Part shown: positions 23,601-35,600 of the stretch, one piece after another
Layout: each line of letters opens with the position of its first letter
Numbering within the stretch: position 1 is the first letter of the stretch
Assembly: GCF_001625305.1 (NCBI RefSeq)
Contig: NW_017804254.1
Coordinates: 395,501-459,500 of the forward strand
Direction of reading: 5' to 3'
Length of the DNA stretch: 64,000 nt
Origin: Branchiostoma belcheri
Taxonomy: Eukaryota; Chordata; Leptocardii; Amphioxiformes; Branchiostomatidae
The notes under the pieces: generated by a model
Databases searched by the model: none
What the model saw: only the letters and a program-made list of their open reading frames with translations
Told to the model about the DNA's origin: nothing
Made by a program: the position numbers and the translations under genes

Positions 23601-26600
23601 TATATAGTTCCGCAAACATGTAAATTTTTCTCAGGTTGTAAACTTTTGCTATGGTGAATATAAAGTGATTTATTGTATCTACTTCTACACTTTTGTGTCC
23701 CTCTTTCCCAGGCATTTACCTTCGCGGGCCCTCTCCATGGCCTCCTCCCGCAGCTTGGCCCGTCTTTCACGCTCTTTCTTCTTCTCTTCTTCCAGCTTTT
23801 TCCTAAGTTCAGCTTCTTCCTTCATCTGTCTCTCCTGCTCCTCAGCAAGGGCAATGGCAGCCAACCTCTCCTGCAGGAACAACACAATCATGGATCAATA
23901 TTGACAAAAAGAGCACATTGTCAAAAAGAGCAGAAAGCACCTACTTGAAACCTGGATTTTTCACATTTTCTGTTGGATGTTTGGTCAATGTTGAAGCAGA
24001 ATTTTGCCCATTACAGACACACTATCTTTTTAGGCACAACATGTGAAAACTGTAGATGGGAGGTCGATCTTAAACTGGATGTTCTTCTGTATAGTATATT
24101 GTGGGTTTAAAGACGGCACAGTACATGTACATTCTGCCAACGTGCTGACCAAAAAAGTATATGCAGTACAATTTCTAAAAAGTTCAGAGGTAGGCACTTG
24201 GAAAGATGGGGAATTATGAAGAACAGTTTAACTCCTGTGGATGTTACTATGTCAGATGGAGTACATGTAGAATATGGACACTTCAGAAGGTACTAATTCA
24301 TGAACTAGGTAACATCTGTAACATCAACCATAAGATACATGTACAGAATCTGATAAACAACATCAGTCTGCAATATATTGTGCAACAGTAGTGGTTGTTG
24401 GGTTAACTTTGAGTAATTGTGCAGTCAATGAAGTAACTGACCTCCTCTTCCTGCTTTATCCGCAGGACCTGTATCCTCTCAGAGGCTCTTCTAGGCGCAA
24501 GGTCAAGGAGCTTCTTCTCTTGCAACTTCTCCTGCACAGCAAAAACAACATTGTTATCGCTATGTACGTGTCACCTGTGTGAAAATCAAATAGACGTCTA
24601 GGTCTACAATGCCTGGAAATATATGAGAAATAGCACCATATTAGGCATGGAATTCTAGTCAGGGCTTTAGGATGATACACCCAAAATTCAATAAATAGGC
24701 GGGTTTAATATTCTATTTATATACATTGTATTTGATTAAACTTCAGATAAAACGTTGCTCGTTAGCATTCAAAAGCTTTGTTTCTACTTGTTGTTCTTTC
24801 AAATTTCGAGACCAATTCGACTTCTTATTTCATTTTTGAACTGCCTTTTCTAATCAATTTGTGATGGTGGGGCCAGGGAGAGTTCCATGCCAAGATACCA
24901 AGCAGACAAAGACATACATGGGTGTCGGCAGCAATGCCGGCCCAGCGAGCATAGATAGTGTCAATGTTGTCCTTGGTGGTCATGAAACAACAAAACAAGA
25001 TAGAAACAGTGTTAGTGTCTTCTAGGAGTCCAAATGTAACATACAAATGCAGGAATGAACATTATACCAATTACGTTTTCGAATGACTAGAGAGAATTAT
25101 TTTCTGCATTATAGTCTTAGTTTTGTTTTTAAAAATCTTAGCTGATATACAATATATGTGTGCATGTGAAATTGTGTATAAATGGTAGCCTTTTTCTCAG
25201 GAGCCAATTTAAATGTTACACTGATTTCAGTTGCTGGTTGTGACTGCAACATTAACGGCACCTTCTGAAGTTCAAATACGTAATCACAGCATTGTTATGC
25301 CACAAGACTGGCATATGTACAACATCCCTGAAAGATGGTGGGATAAAACTGAGGGCTAACCTTGGCAGCTATCATCTCTGGGATCTCGGGGACGAAGTCT
25401 TCCATGAGAGTCTTGTACAGACGACGTTCCACCTGGGTTCTACTGCCTCGGAAGGACTCGGCCAAGTTGGACCAGTCTTCTGCCGTGCTGCATATTAGAC
25501 TCCACCTACAACATCACAAAATTAAACATGTACAGCAATCTGTGAAGCTACGGTCACAACCCGCCGTGCGTGCTTTTTGTCCGTAGGTTTTTTGGGAGGC
25601 TACGTCTGCTACGTTTTTTCTGAAAATGTGGGGAAGGAGTGGCATCGACACACGTCACTCGCACGGTTTCGCAAGGTGTAAGAGTGTGGTCTGCACGCCA
25701 CGTCTGGCCGTGAGCGGTTGCGTGCATCGCAAGTGGTAAGTGAGTTGTACTTGCTTACAACGTACGATCTCTGTGCGATTGCAACTTTACCGTAAGGAGG
25801 CCGTACTCACACGTGCTTCTTCCGTACGGCACGTACGGGGCACGCTCGTCGCTCGTACTCGTACACACGGGTGGTGAATCTGTAGACCGCACGCAGAAAA
25901 ATTTTACATGCACTTAAAGTTCTACGGCGTGTCTGCGTGCTCCCAAATCCGTAGGATTCCGTACGGAGACAGTACTCACCACGCACGGATGCCCTGCGTT
26001 TGCCCACGTTTTTGCACGTAGACAGCACACAGAAGCACGTAAGGCGGGTTGCGACCGTAGCTTAACAGTCTATTGGCACAAAGTTGTACCAGTGCACTTG
26101 CAAATTAGGGTAATTAAATCATGATTTGTTAATTTGCCTGTAGGCCTGGCTACTTCAGTGATAGAAATACTTTTTTTTCAGTGTTCTGCAATATTGTAGA
26201 ATGTCAAAATTTTGCTCTGCAATTCGGGAATACATGTACTTTCTGCAAATATACACTTATAAATCTGGACCTACACATATGGCATATACAAAATTGCATG
26301 TTGGCAAATATTTTACAAATTTGAAAAATACATGCAAAATTACTAGTTTATTACTACATGTAAGTCACAACATTGAACCCATAGCCTGATTTTTTCAGTC
26401 TACAAGACTGCAATTTTTCTTCTGCAACTTTATAAAATGTAGACTGCTGGTGGGTATTTCTAACACTGCTACTTATGGTAATATATAATAACACTGCCTT
26501 ATTATGATATTGCACACCTTTCGTTGAACTCCCTCTCATCCTCACTACCATGGCTGTCATTGTCCTCCCCATCAGAGCTGGCATCTGAAGCGGAGTCTTT

Positions 26601-29600
26601 GCCTGGATTGTGTTTCCTCTTCTTCTTCTTCTTGGACTGTTCCTCCTGGTCTGACATCTCGGAGTCTGAGTCACTGCAAGTGTGATACAGGGAGGAAAGA
26701 TGGACATAGACTGTAGACAAGCCTTTTCTGGGGGAAGATTAGTTTATATGCATTATTCTGAGCATGTTCAGGGTTTTATTTACTGTGAATGTAACACCCG
26801 AAATCAATATGTACCTGGCTAAACATGGTAATAAAGGCAAGTACATGTACAAATGTACTGGCAAAAGATAATACAATGATATCACATGCATTAAGAGGGT
26901 CCTTTACAGGCTGCCTAATTGGATGAAAAATAAGTATGGAAAAATCTCTATGGGCAGTGTAAGGGTAAAACATACTAATCTCAGCAAATGACTGCCAAAA
27001 AGCAAAGTTGTCAATACCTGGAATCATCCTTTTTCCTTTTCTTGTGCTTGACTTTGTTCTTGGTCTTGTCTTTACCTTTCCCCTTCTGTTTCTTCTTTTT
27101 CTCCTTTTCTTTTAACTTCTTACGCTTTTTCTTGTCTCTGTGTTGGGAAAAAAAGAAGGAAAGTTACAAAGTACAAAGTAATACATTACATAAAGGTGAA
27201 CATGCTGAATGAAACAAGAAGATCAGCCTTAAAAGCAGAATAAGACCTCCATGTGACACTTGTGGTACAAAATAAAAATACTTGTCATGATTCTTGACTG
27301 CAGTACCTCATTCAGTAACTAGATGGCATTGCTGACAATCACTGTTAGCACAAGCCATATGAACAACTTTACTTCCTTAGTCTAACATTCAGACGTCATT
27401 GATGGTGAAAGAAATATAAACATAATGACTTACTGTTGTTTTTTCTTGTCTGCCTTGTCCTGTGCGATGATCTCGGGGTCTTCTTTGTACAGTCGCGTGC
27501 CGTAGAAGTACCAGTACGATGCCCCATTGTTGTCTGTTCCAAGAGCTTCTAGTCTCAGGCTATCGGCCTCCAAACCCTGAAAACAACAGCAGTAAACCCA
27601 ATAGTTAACAGAGGTTTCTTAACTCAAGTTACTTAGTTTGTGGAGCAAAATCGTATTTCCTTCAAATAGTACTGAATTGCGAGCACCTAAGTTTTCATAC
27701 AGATAGTAACGTTCCAAATGTTGACTGGCCTTTCNNNNNNNNNNNNNNNNNNNNNNNNNNNNNNNNNNNNNNNNNNNNNNNNNNNNNNNNNNNNNNNNNN
27801 NNNNNNNNNNNNNNNNNNNNNNNNNNNNNNNNNNNNNNNNNNNNNNNNNNNNNNNNNNNNNNNNNNNNNNNNNNNNNNNNNNNNNNNNNNNNNNNNNNNN
27901 NNNNNNNNNNNNNNNNNNNNNNNNNNNNNNNNNNNNNNNNNNNNNNNNNNNNNNNNNNNNNNNNNNNNNNNNNNNNNNNNNNNNNNNNNNNNNNNNNNNN
28001 NNNNNNNNNNNNNNNNNNNNNNNNNNNNNNNNNNNNNNNNNNNNNNNNNNNNNNNNNNNNNNNNNNNNNNNNNNNNNNNNNNNNNNNNNNNNNNNNNNNN
28101 NNNNNNNNNNNNNNNGAAAAAGACCAGACAGAATTGGGAGAGGGTTTAAACAATTCAATGTCCTTTGGGGCCGGTTACAATCTTTCTGCATTTTCAAATA
28201 GCAGTGGGACATTCCCGGCCTTTACAAATTTATGTCCCAAGTCCACATAGGTCACACTTCATTGCCTGCTAAAAGACCACCTGTCCTCAGACATCAAAGG
28301 GCCCCATACATCAGTGCTAACAGGTGACTGGTGATGTGAGCCACATCTGCAGTAGTTTGTTCAATTTGGCAGCATGTGATTTGGCGCTCCTCCTGGGGAC
28401 TGGTGAAATCATGGCAGCAGGGAAGGGTGATCTGTTATGTGTGTGTTTGTGTGCAAGGATAAAGCCTCATGTGGGGAGGGTTCATTACATGCGGCAAGGG
28501 GAGGTCTGAACAGTAAAGTAGGTCACACAGACAAAAGGCAAATGCAACTGTCTCATACTAGCAGTACATTGTGAATGGGAAAAGGTGAGGTACAAATTTA
28601 GATAGCATACTCTCTCTCTCTACCATGATAATAAAAGAAATATTGAGAGCAAAAGCAGTTACTAACTACATTATAGGCAACTTTCCAAACATAAAACAAA
28701 AGTATGAGGCTCCAATTATTATCAAACCTAATCATTATCAATGTACCAGAGATTCAGAGCATATTTTTGTTTCAGTGACTGTAAGATGTTTCTTTATCAG
28801 AAAAATATCAATTATCCTAACAGATCCTGAATGATGAGAAAGATTAGATTTTCAGTTAAAGGTATGTGTAGCTCTGTATCCAGATGAATTACAGAAATAC
28901 ATAACTAAGCTCATAATGGTTTGTCTACCTGAATATTATGTACAGTACAGATTACGTACAATATTATGTACAGACTACAACTGGCCAGTGTTTCTACCCT
29001 GGCCAGATGGTGACAACATGTGAGTTGCCATAGGTTATGCGCTCACTACCATATGGTGCATAACATGCCTGGTTTCACTTTTTCAACCTTCAGTGCCCAG
29101 GGAAAGTTGTTTACATCCTGGTTGGGTTCACAAAGACACAACCCTCAACCATCCTTTCTGCTTTTTACCGTGTCCCTGAGGTAGGTAAGCGACCCCTTCA
29201 CTGCGCCATATACTAGTATCATGGATCGTTCCTGAAGGTTTACACATCCTTGTCAGGATGACCCCCTATTCACTGATGCTTAATAGAAATATACAACGAT
29301 TTTGGTCAGCCACCCGAACAGTTGAAAAGTTGGAAATAAAGGTGTTGGAGTCTAGCCTCCTGAGCAGGCCTTTGAGCGGGTGGGTTTTGATACTGCGTTT
29401 TCTAGAGGTTATATCGCCGCTCCAGAGAAAGTTTGTATAACCTTCTCTACAAAATGCATTATCAAAACTCCCACCCGCTTGGAGGCCTGCACAGGAGGCT
29501 AGTTTGAATTTGATAGAAAAGCAAATTACCTGACATTGGTACATTGTACCTGTAACTGAAACCTGGACACCCATTGCTTTTAACATTCACTCTTCACTGT

Positions 29601-32600
29601 AGTGGGCATAGAAATCTGTATGCAAATTGTTTACATCAGAGTCTACCCAGAGTCTATACCCCTTATCACAATATTGTACAGTCCCAAGGGAGGCAGAAAA
29701 ATCAATGGTAAACATTTATTGAGGTCCATCCCCAAATGGAAGGGCTGAATTGGCCACTTTGAGCAAACTGCGTGATGGGGAAATAGCAGCTGACCTACAT
29801 CCAGAAGCAGCTCTAATGCGGGGAGATTGGTGCTTTTATTGATTCCCCGTTTCTTCCCTATCCTATCTGCAGTTTTCCAGCCACTAAGTAACCTAGGGGA
29901 TGGATTGTTTTGGAAGATTGCTGCCTTCGCTTTCCCCCTGCAAGGGCAAAACGGCACGGTGACCAACGTAAATCTACCCTGGGTCCAGGTTAATTATCAT
30001 CCTGCTGGCAAATCATTCCACGGCTTATTTCTGGTGACCCAGTACGTAATTTCCAAATGGCTCAGGAGCTAATCCTGTTGCCCTAAAGGACACCTGCCAA
30101 GCAACATTTTCAGCATTTGTAGAGCTATAAACTTAGGAGGAATGATGCAGAAAATCACAAATGAGAAGCAGCAAACCAGAAAAGATCATTAGGGGGAGAT
30201 GACGTGTGATATAGAAATGCACACTAAGATCTTCTTGACAAACACATGTACATTACAATATGATGATGATGGAAAAAGTACACAGAGGAAAATAATTCTT
30301 TAGACTTACTATATAACTATAATAAGCTAACAACTTGACAAAAATTAATGCAGGTAGGTAGTGCAATACATTGGAATAGGCAGCTATAATCAAACGAAGC
30401 AAAAACAAAAGCTGAGGTGGAAAAGTGTGGAAATGGCAGGATTTCATTTAAGGCAATAAGGGAGACTGTGATCACCTGAGTGGTGTCGTGAGGTTCCCAA
30501 ATTAATAAAAATGACTTGGGAAGGACATTTTTCTCATATAAGTAGGGTTAATTTCAGGTCATAGTTTTATAGATCTACTTGTTCATACTCATAGATGATT
30601 TATGGCATGGAGTGGTTATAATAAATAATGCATCTACAGATCTAAAATGGCAAGTGGAATAATAAAGGGATACATGGATGCAGGGGTTTTTCTAGAAAAA
30701 TTTAACATGAGGGAGCAGATCGCAAGCATGGCAAGGGAGCGAAGCAATCAATGGGAGATCTTTTTTTGACTTTTCTAGTATGTGCTGTAGCTGTATGTGC
30801 TGTAGCTCTTCAGGCCTCGAAATTAACTTTTCCTCCTATTGTCCCAGCACTGTCCCAAAAATAAAATTCAATTGTCCCAAAGTGAGGATGAACTGTCCCA
30901 ACCTGTTTTTGGGAAGTATTGTATGACTTGAACTTGAGGGCAACTTTATTTTGCTTGTGTTCACTCCCAGGTGCACTATAATTGCAGAGTAGACAGGGAA
31001 TTCAGGAGGAATTTTTTGGATCCAAAATCCGAGACGCATAGCTAATAGACAAAAGAAATGCTAACATTCTGATATTGATTATTTTTCTATAGTCCCCAAA
31101 ATGTCCCAAAGTGTTTTTTAGTTGCCCCAGCCTAAATTTTATTGGTCAGTGGCCATAGGACCACCTTTACTTTTGAGCCCTATTCTTTCTTTACAATGTC
31201 TTCCTTAATCCAATCCCAGAACTGAGTAAAATGGACCATCCCTTGGTTCATTTTTGCTTGGACTGCTTCCTTAGTTACAGTGATACAGCCTCCTACTACC
31301 TCAACTCAACCAACCTGAAGTAGGCCGCCGATTGGGCCGCCGATTCGTAGCCGCCCTTTCAGCCGCCGATTCGGGACTAAACCGAGCATAGCAGCTGATT
31401 CAAATACAGATTCGAAATCCCAAAAATTTCCTAAATCAACCCCAAAGAAAAACACGACTAGGGAATTGTTGCAAATGGTCTAGAATAACGCATAGAATAT
31501 CAATTCAAAGATAAATAAAATCAAAAAGTACCAATTAAACGATAAAGTGCAAATTAAAGACTTAAAAACGACACCTACCGACAATATCATAATTTGCTGA
31601 TGCTGGCCGCCGATTCAAGTGAATGGTCTCCACCCTCAGGTCTTAAACACCTTGCGTGAGATTAACAATATAATTCCATAACTCGTAATGACTTTCCATC
31701 ATTTTATGATGATCCATGCTTTGGTGTTCTAGTAAGAAAAGTAACGCAAGCGACGTCGTCTTAAACTGGTCTCCACCTTCAGGTGTTTAACACCCTGCAG
31801 CAGAGTAACTATATAATTTTACAACTTGCAATGACTTTCAATCCCTTTATAATGATCCATACTTTGATATTCTAGTAAGAAAAGTAACGCACACGGCGTC
31901 GTTTTGACGTCATGTCGTGTTAAATCAACGAAAATGGCGGGAAGTTGTACCGTAACTCGTCTCCACTTATAGGTGTTTAACACCTTGCAACAGAGTAAAC
32001 ATATAATTTTACAACTTACTATGACTTTCAATCCCTTTATAATGATCAATACTTTGATATTCTAGTCAGAAAAGTAACGCACACGACGTTGTGTGGACGT
32101 CATGTCGTCTTAAACTGAATAGAAATGGCGGGAAGTTGTGGCAGTGCTGGGTCTCAGTTCTCAGGTGTTTAACACCTTGCAGCAGAGTAACCATATAATG
32201 ACTTTCAATTCCTTTAGAAGGATCCATACTTTGATATTCTAGTAAGAAAAGTAACGCACACGACGTCGTTTTGACGTCATGTCATCTTAAAATAAAGAAA
32301 ATGGCGGGAAGTTGTACCGTAATTATAACTGGTCTCCACCTTCAGGTGTTTGACACCTTGTAGCAGAGTAACTTGTAGCAGAGTAACTATATAATTTTAC
32401 AACTTGCAATGACTTTCATTCCCTTTTTATTAATCCATACGCTGATATTCTACTCAGAAAAGTAACGCACATGACATCGTTATGACGTCATGTCGTCTTA
32501 AAATAAAGAAAAATAGTGAGAAAATGTACCGTATCTGGTCTCCACCTATAGGTGATTAATACCTTGTAACAAAGTAACCATATGATTTTACAACTTACAA

Positions 32601-35600
32601 TGACTTTCAATCCCTTTATAATGATCCATACTTTGATATTCTAATAAGAAAAGTAACGCACACAACGTCGTTTTGACGTCATGTCGTCTAAAACTAAAGA
32701 AAATTGCGGGAAGTTGTACCGTAGCTGGTGTCCACCTGTAGGTGCTTAACACCTTGAAACAGAGTAACCATATAATTTTAAAACTTGCAACAACTTTCAA
32801 TTCTTTATAATGATCTATACTTTGATATTCTATTCAGAAAAGTAACGCACACAACGTCGTGTTGACGACATGTGGACTTAAAGTGAAGAAAAACTGCAAA
32901 TTAACGAGTTGAAAACGACACCTAGCGACAGTATAATAAACTGAAGCTGAAGCGAAGCTGGCCGCCGATTCGAGTACGAGTAAAGATTGCGGGAAGTTGT
33001 AACAAAACTGGTCTCCGCCCACAGGTGTTTAACACCTTGTAGCAGAATAACCATATAATTTCACAACTTTTAATGACATTCAATCCCTTCATAATGATCC
33101 ATACTTTGATATTCTAGTAAGAAAAGTAACGCACACGACGTCGTTTTGACGTCATGTCGTGTTAAATCAACGAAAATGGCGGGAAGTTGTACCGTAACTC
33201 GTCTCCACTTATGTAGGTGTTAAACATCTACAGGTGGAGTCGAGTTACGGTACAACTTCCCGCCATTTACTTTAGTTTTAAGACGACATGACGTCAAAAT
33301 AAAGTCGTGTGCGTTACTTTTCTGAATAGAATATCAAAGTATGGATCATTATAAAGGAATTGAAAGTCGTTGCAAGTTTTAAAATTATATGGTTACTCTG
33401 TTGCAAGGTGTCAAACACCTACAGGTGGAGTCGAGTTACGGTACAACTTCCAGCCATTGTCTTTAGTTTTTAGACGACATGACGTCAAAACGACGACGTG
33501 TGCGTTACTTTTCTTCCTAGAATATCAAAGTATGGATCATTATAAAGGGATTGCATGTCATTGTAAGTTGTAAAATTATATTGTTACCCTGCTGCAAGGT
33601 GCTAAACACCTATAAGTGGAGACGAGTTACTTTTCTTCCTAGAATATCAAAGTATGGATCCTTGTAAATGAATTGAAAATTATTGCAAGTTCTAAAATTA
33701 TATGGTTACTCTGCTGCAAGGTGTTAAACACCTGAGAACTGAGACCAGCTACTGCCACAACTTCCCGCCATTTCTTTTCAGTTTAAGACGACATATCGTC
33801 CACACAACGTCGTGTGCGTTACTTTTCTGAATAGAATATCAAAGTATGGATCATTATAAAGGGATTGAATTTCATTGTAAGTTGTAAAATCATATTGTTA
33901 CCCTGCAGCAGGGTGTTAAACACCTATAAGTGGAGACGAGTTACTTTACAACTTCACGCCATTTTCGTTGATTTAACACGTCATGACGTCAAAACGACGT
34001 CGTGTGTGTTACTTTTCTTACTAGAATATCAAAGTATGGATCATTATAAAGGGATTGAATGCCATTAAAAGTTGTGAAATTATATGGTTATTCTGCTACA
34101 AGGTGTTAAACACCTATAAGTGGAGGCGAGTTACGGTGCTACTTCCCGCCATTTTCTTTGGTTTTAGACGACATGACGTCAAAACGACGTCGCGTGTATT
34201 ACTTTTCTTCCTAGAATATCAAAGTATGGATCCTTGTAAATGAATTGAAAATTATTGCAAGTTCTAAAATTATATGGTTACTCTGCTGCAAGGTGTTAAA
34301 CACCTGAGAACTGAGACCAGCTACTGCCACAACTTCCCGCCATTTCTATTCAGTTTAAGACGACATATCGTCCACACAACGTCGTGTGCGTTACTTTTCT
34401 GAATAGAATATCAAAGTATTGATCATTATAAAGGGATTGAATGTCATTGTTAGTTGTAAAATCATATTGTTACCTTGCTGCAGGGTGTCAAACACCTATA
34501 AGTGGAGACGAGTTACTTTACAACTTCCCGCCATTTTTGTTGATTTAACACGTCATGACGTCAAAACGACGCCGTGTGCGTTACTTTTCTTATTAGAATA
34601 TCAAAGTATGGATCATTATGAAGGGATTGAATGCCATTAAAAGTTGTGAAATTATATGGTTATTCTGCTGCAAGGTGTTAAACACCTGTGGGCGGAGACC
34701 AGTTTTGTTACAACTTCCCGCCATCTTTACTCGTACTCGAATCGGCGCCGGCGGCCAGCTTCGTTTCAGCTTCAGTTTATTATACTGTCGCTAGGTGTCG
34801 TTTTCAACTCGTTAATTTGCAGTTATTCTTCACTTTAAGTCCACATGTCGTCAACACGACGTCGTGTGCGTTACTTTTCTGAATAGAATATCAAAGTATG
34901 GATCATTATAAAGAATTGAAAGTTGTTGCAAGTTTTAAAATTATATGGTTACTCTGTTTCAATGTGTTAAACACCTACAGGTGGAGACCAGATACGGTAC
35001 AACTTCCCGCCATTTTCTTTAGTTTTAGACGACATGACGTCAAAACGACGTCATGTGCGTTACTTTTCTGAGTAGAATATCAAAGTATAAATCATTATAA
35101 AGGGATTGAAAGTCATTGCAAGTTGTAAAATTATATAGTTACTCTGCTACAAGGTGTTTAACACCTGCGGGCGTAGACCAGCTACTGCCACAACTTCCCG
35201 CCATTTCTATTCAGTTTAAGACGACGTGACGTCAAAACAACGTCGTGTGCGTTACTTGTCTTACTAGAATATCAAAGTATGGATCATTATAAAGGGATTG
35301 AATGTCATTGCAAGTTCTAAAATTATATGGTTACTCTGCCGCAAGGTGTCAAACACCTACAGGTGGAGACCAGTTACTGTACAACTTCGAATTCCCGCCA
35401 TTTTGTTTAGTTTTAGACGACATGACGTCAACACGACGTCGTGTGCGTTACTTTTCTTACTGGATTATCAAAGTATAGATCATTCTAAAGGGATTGAAAG
35501 TCGTTGCAAGTTCTGAAATTATATGGTTACTCTGCTGCAAGGTGTCATACACCTACAGGTGGAGACCAGCTACGGTACAGCTTCCCGCCATTTCTATTCA

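Noticed and set aside
27619-28212. Open frames across the N run
   Set aside because: They only span undetermined bases.
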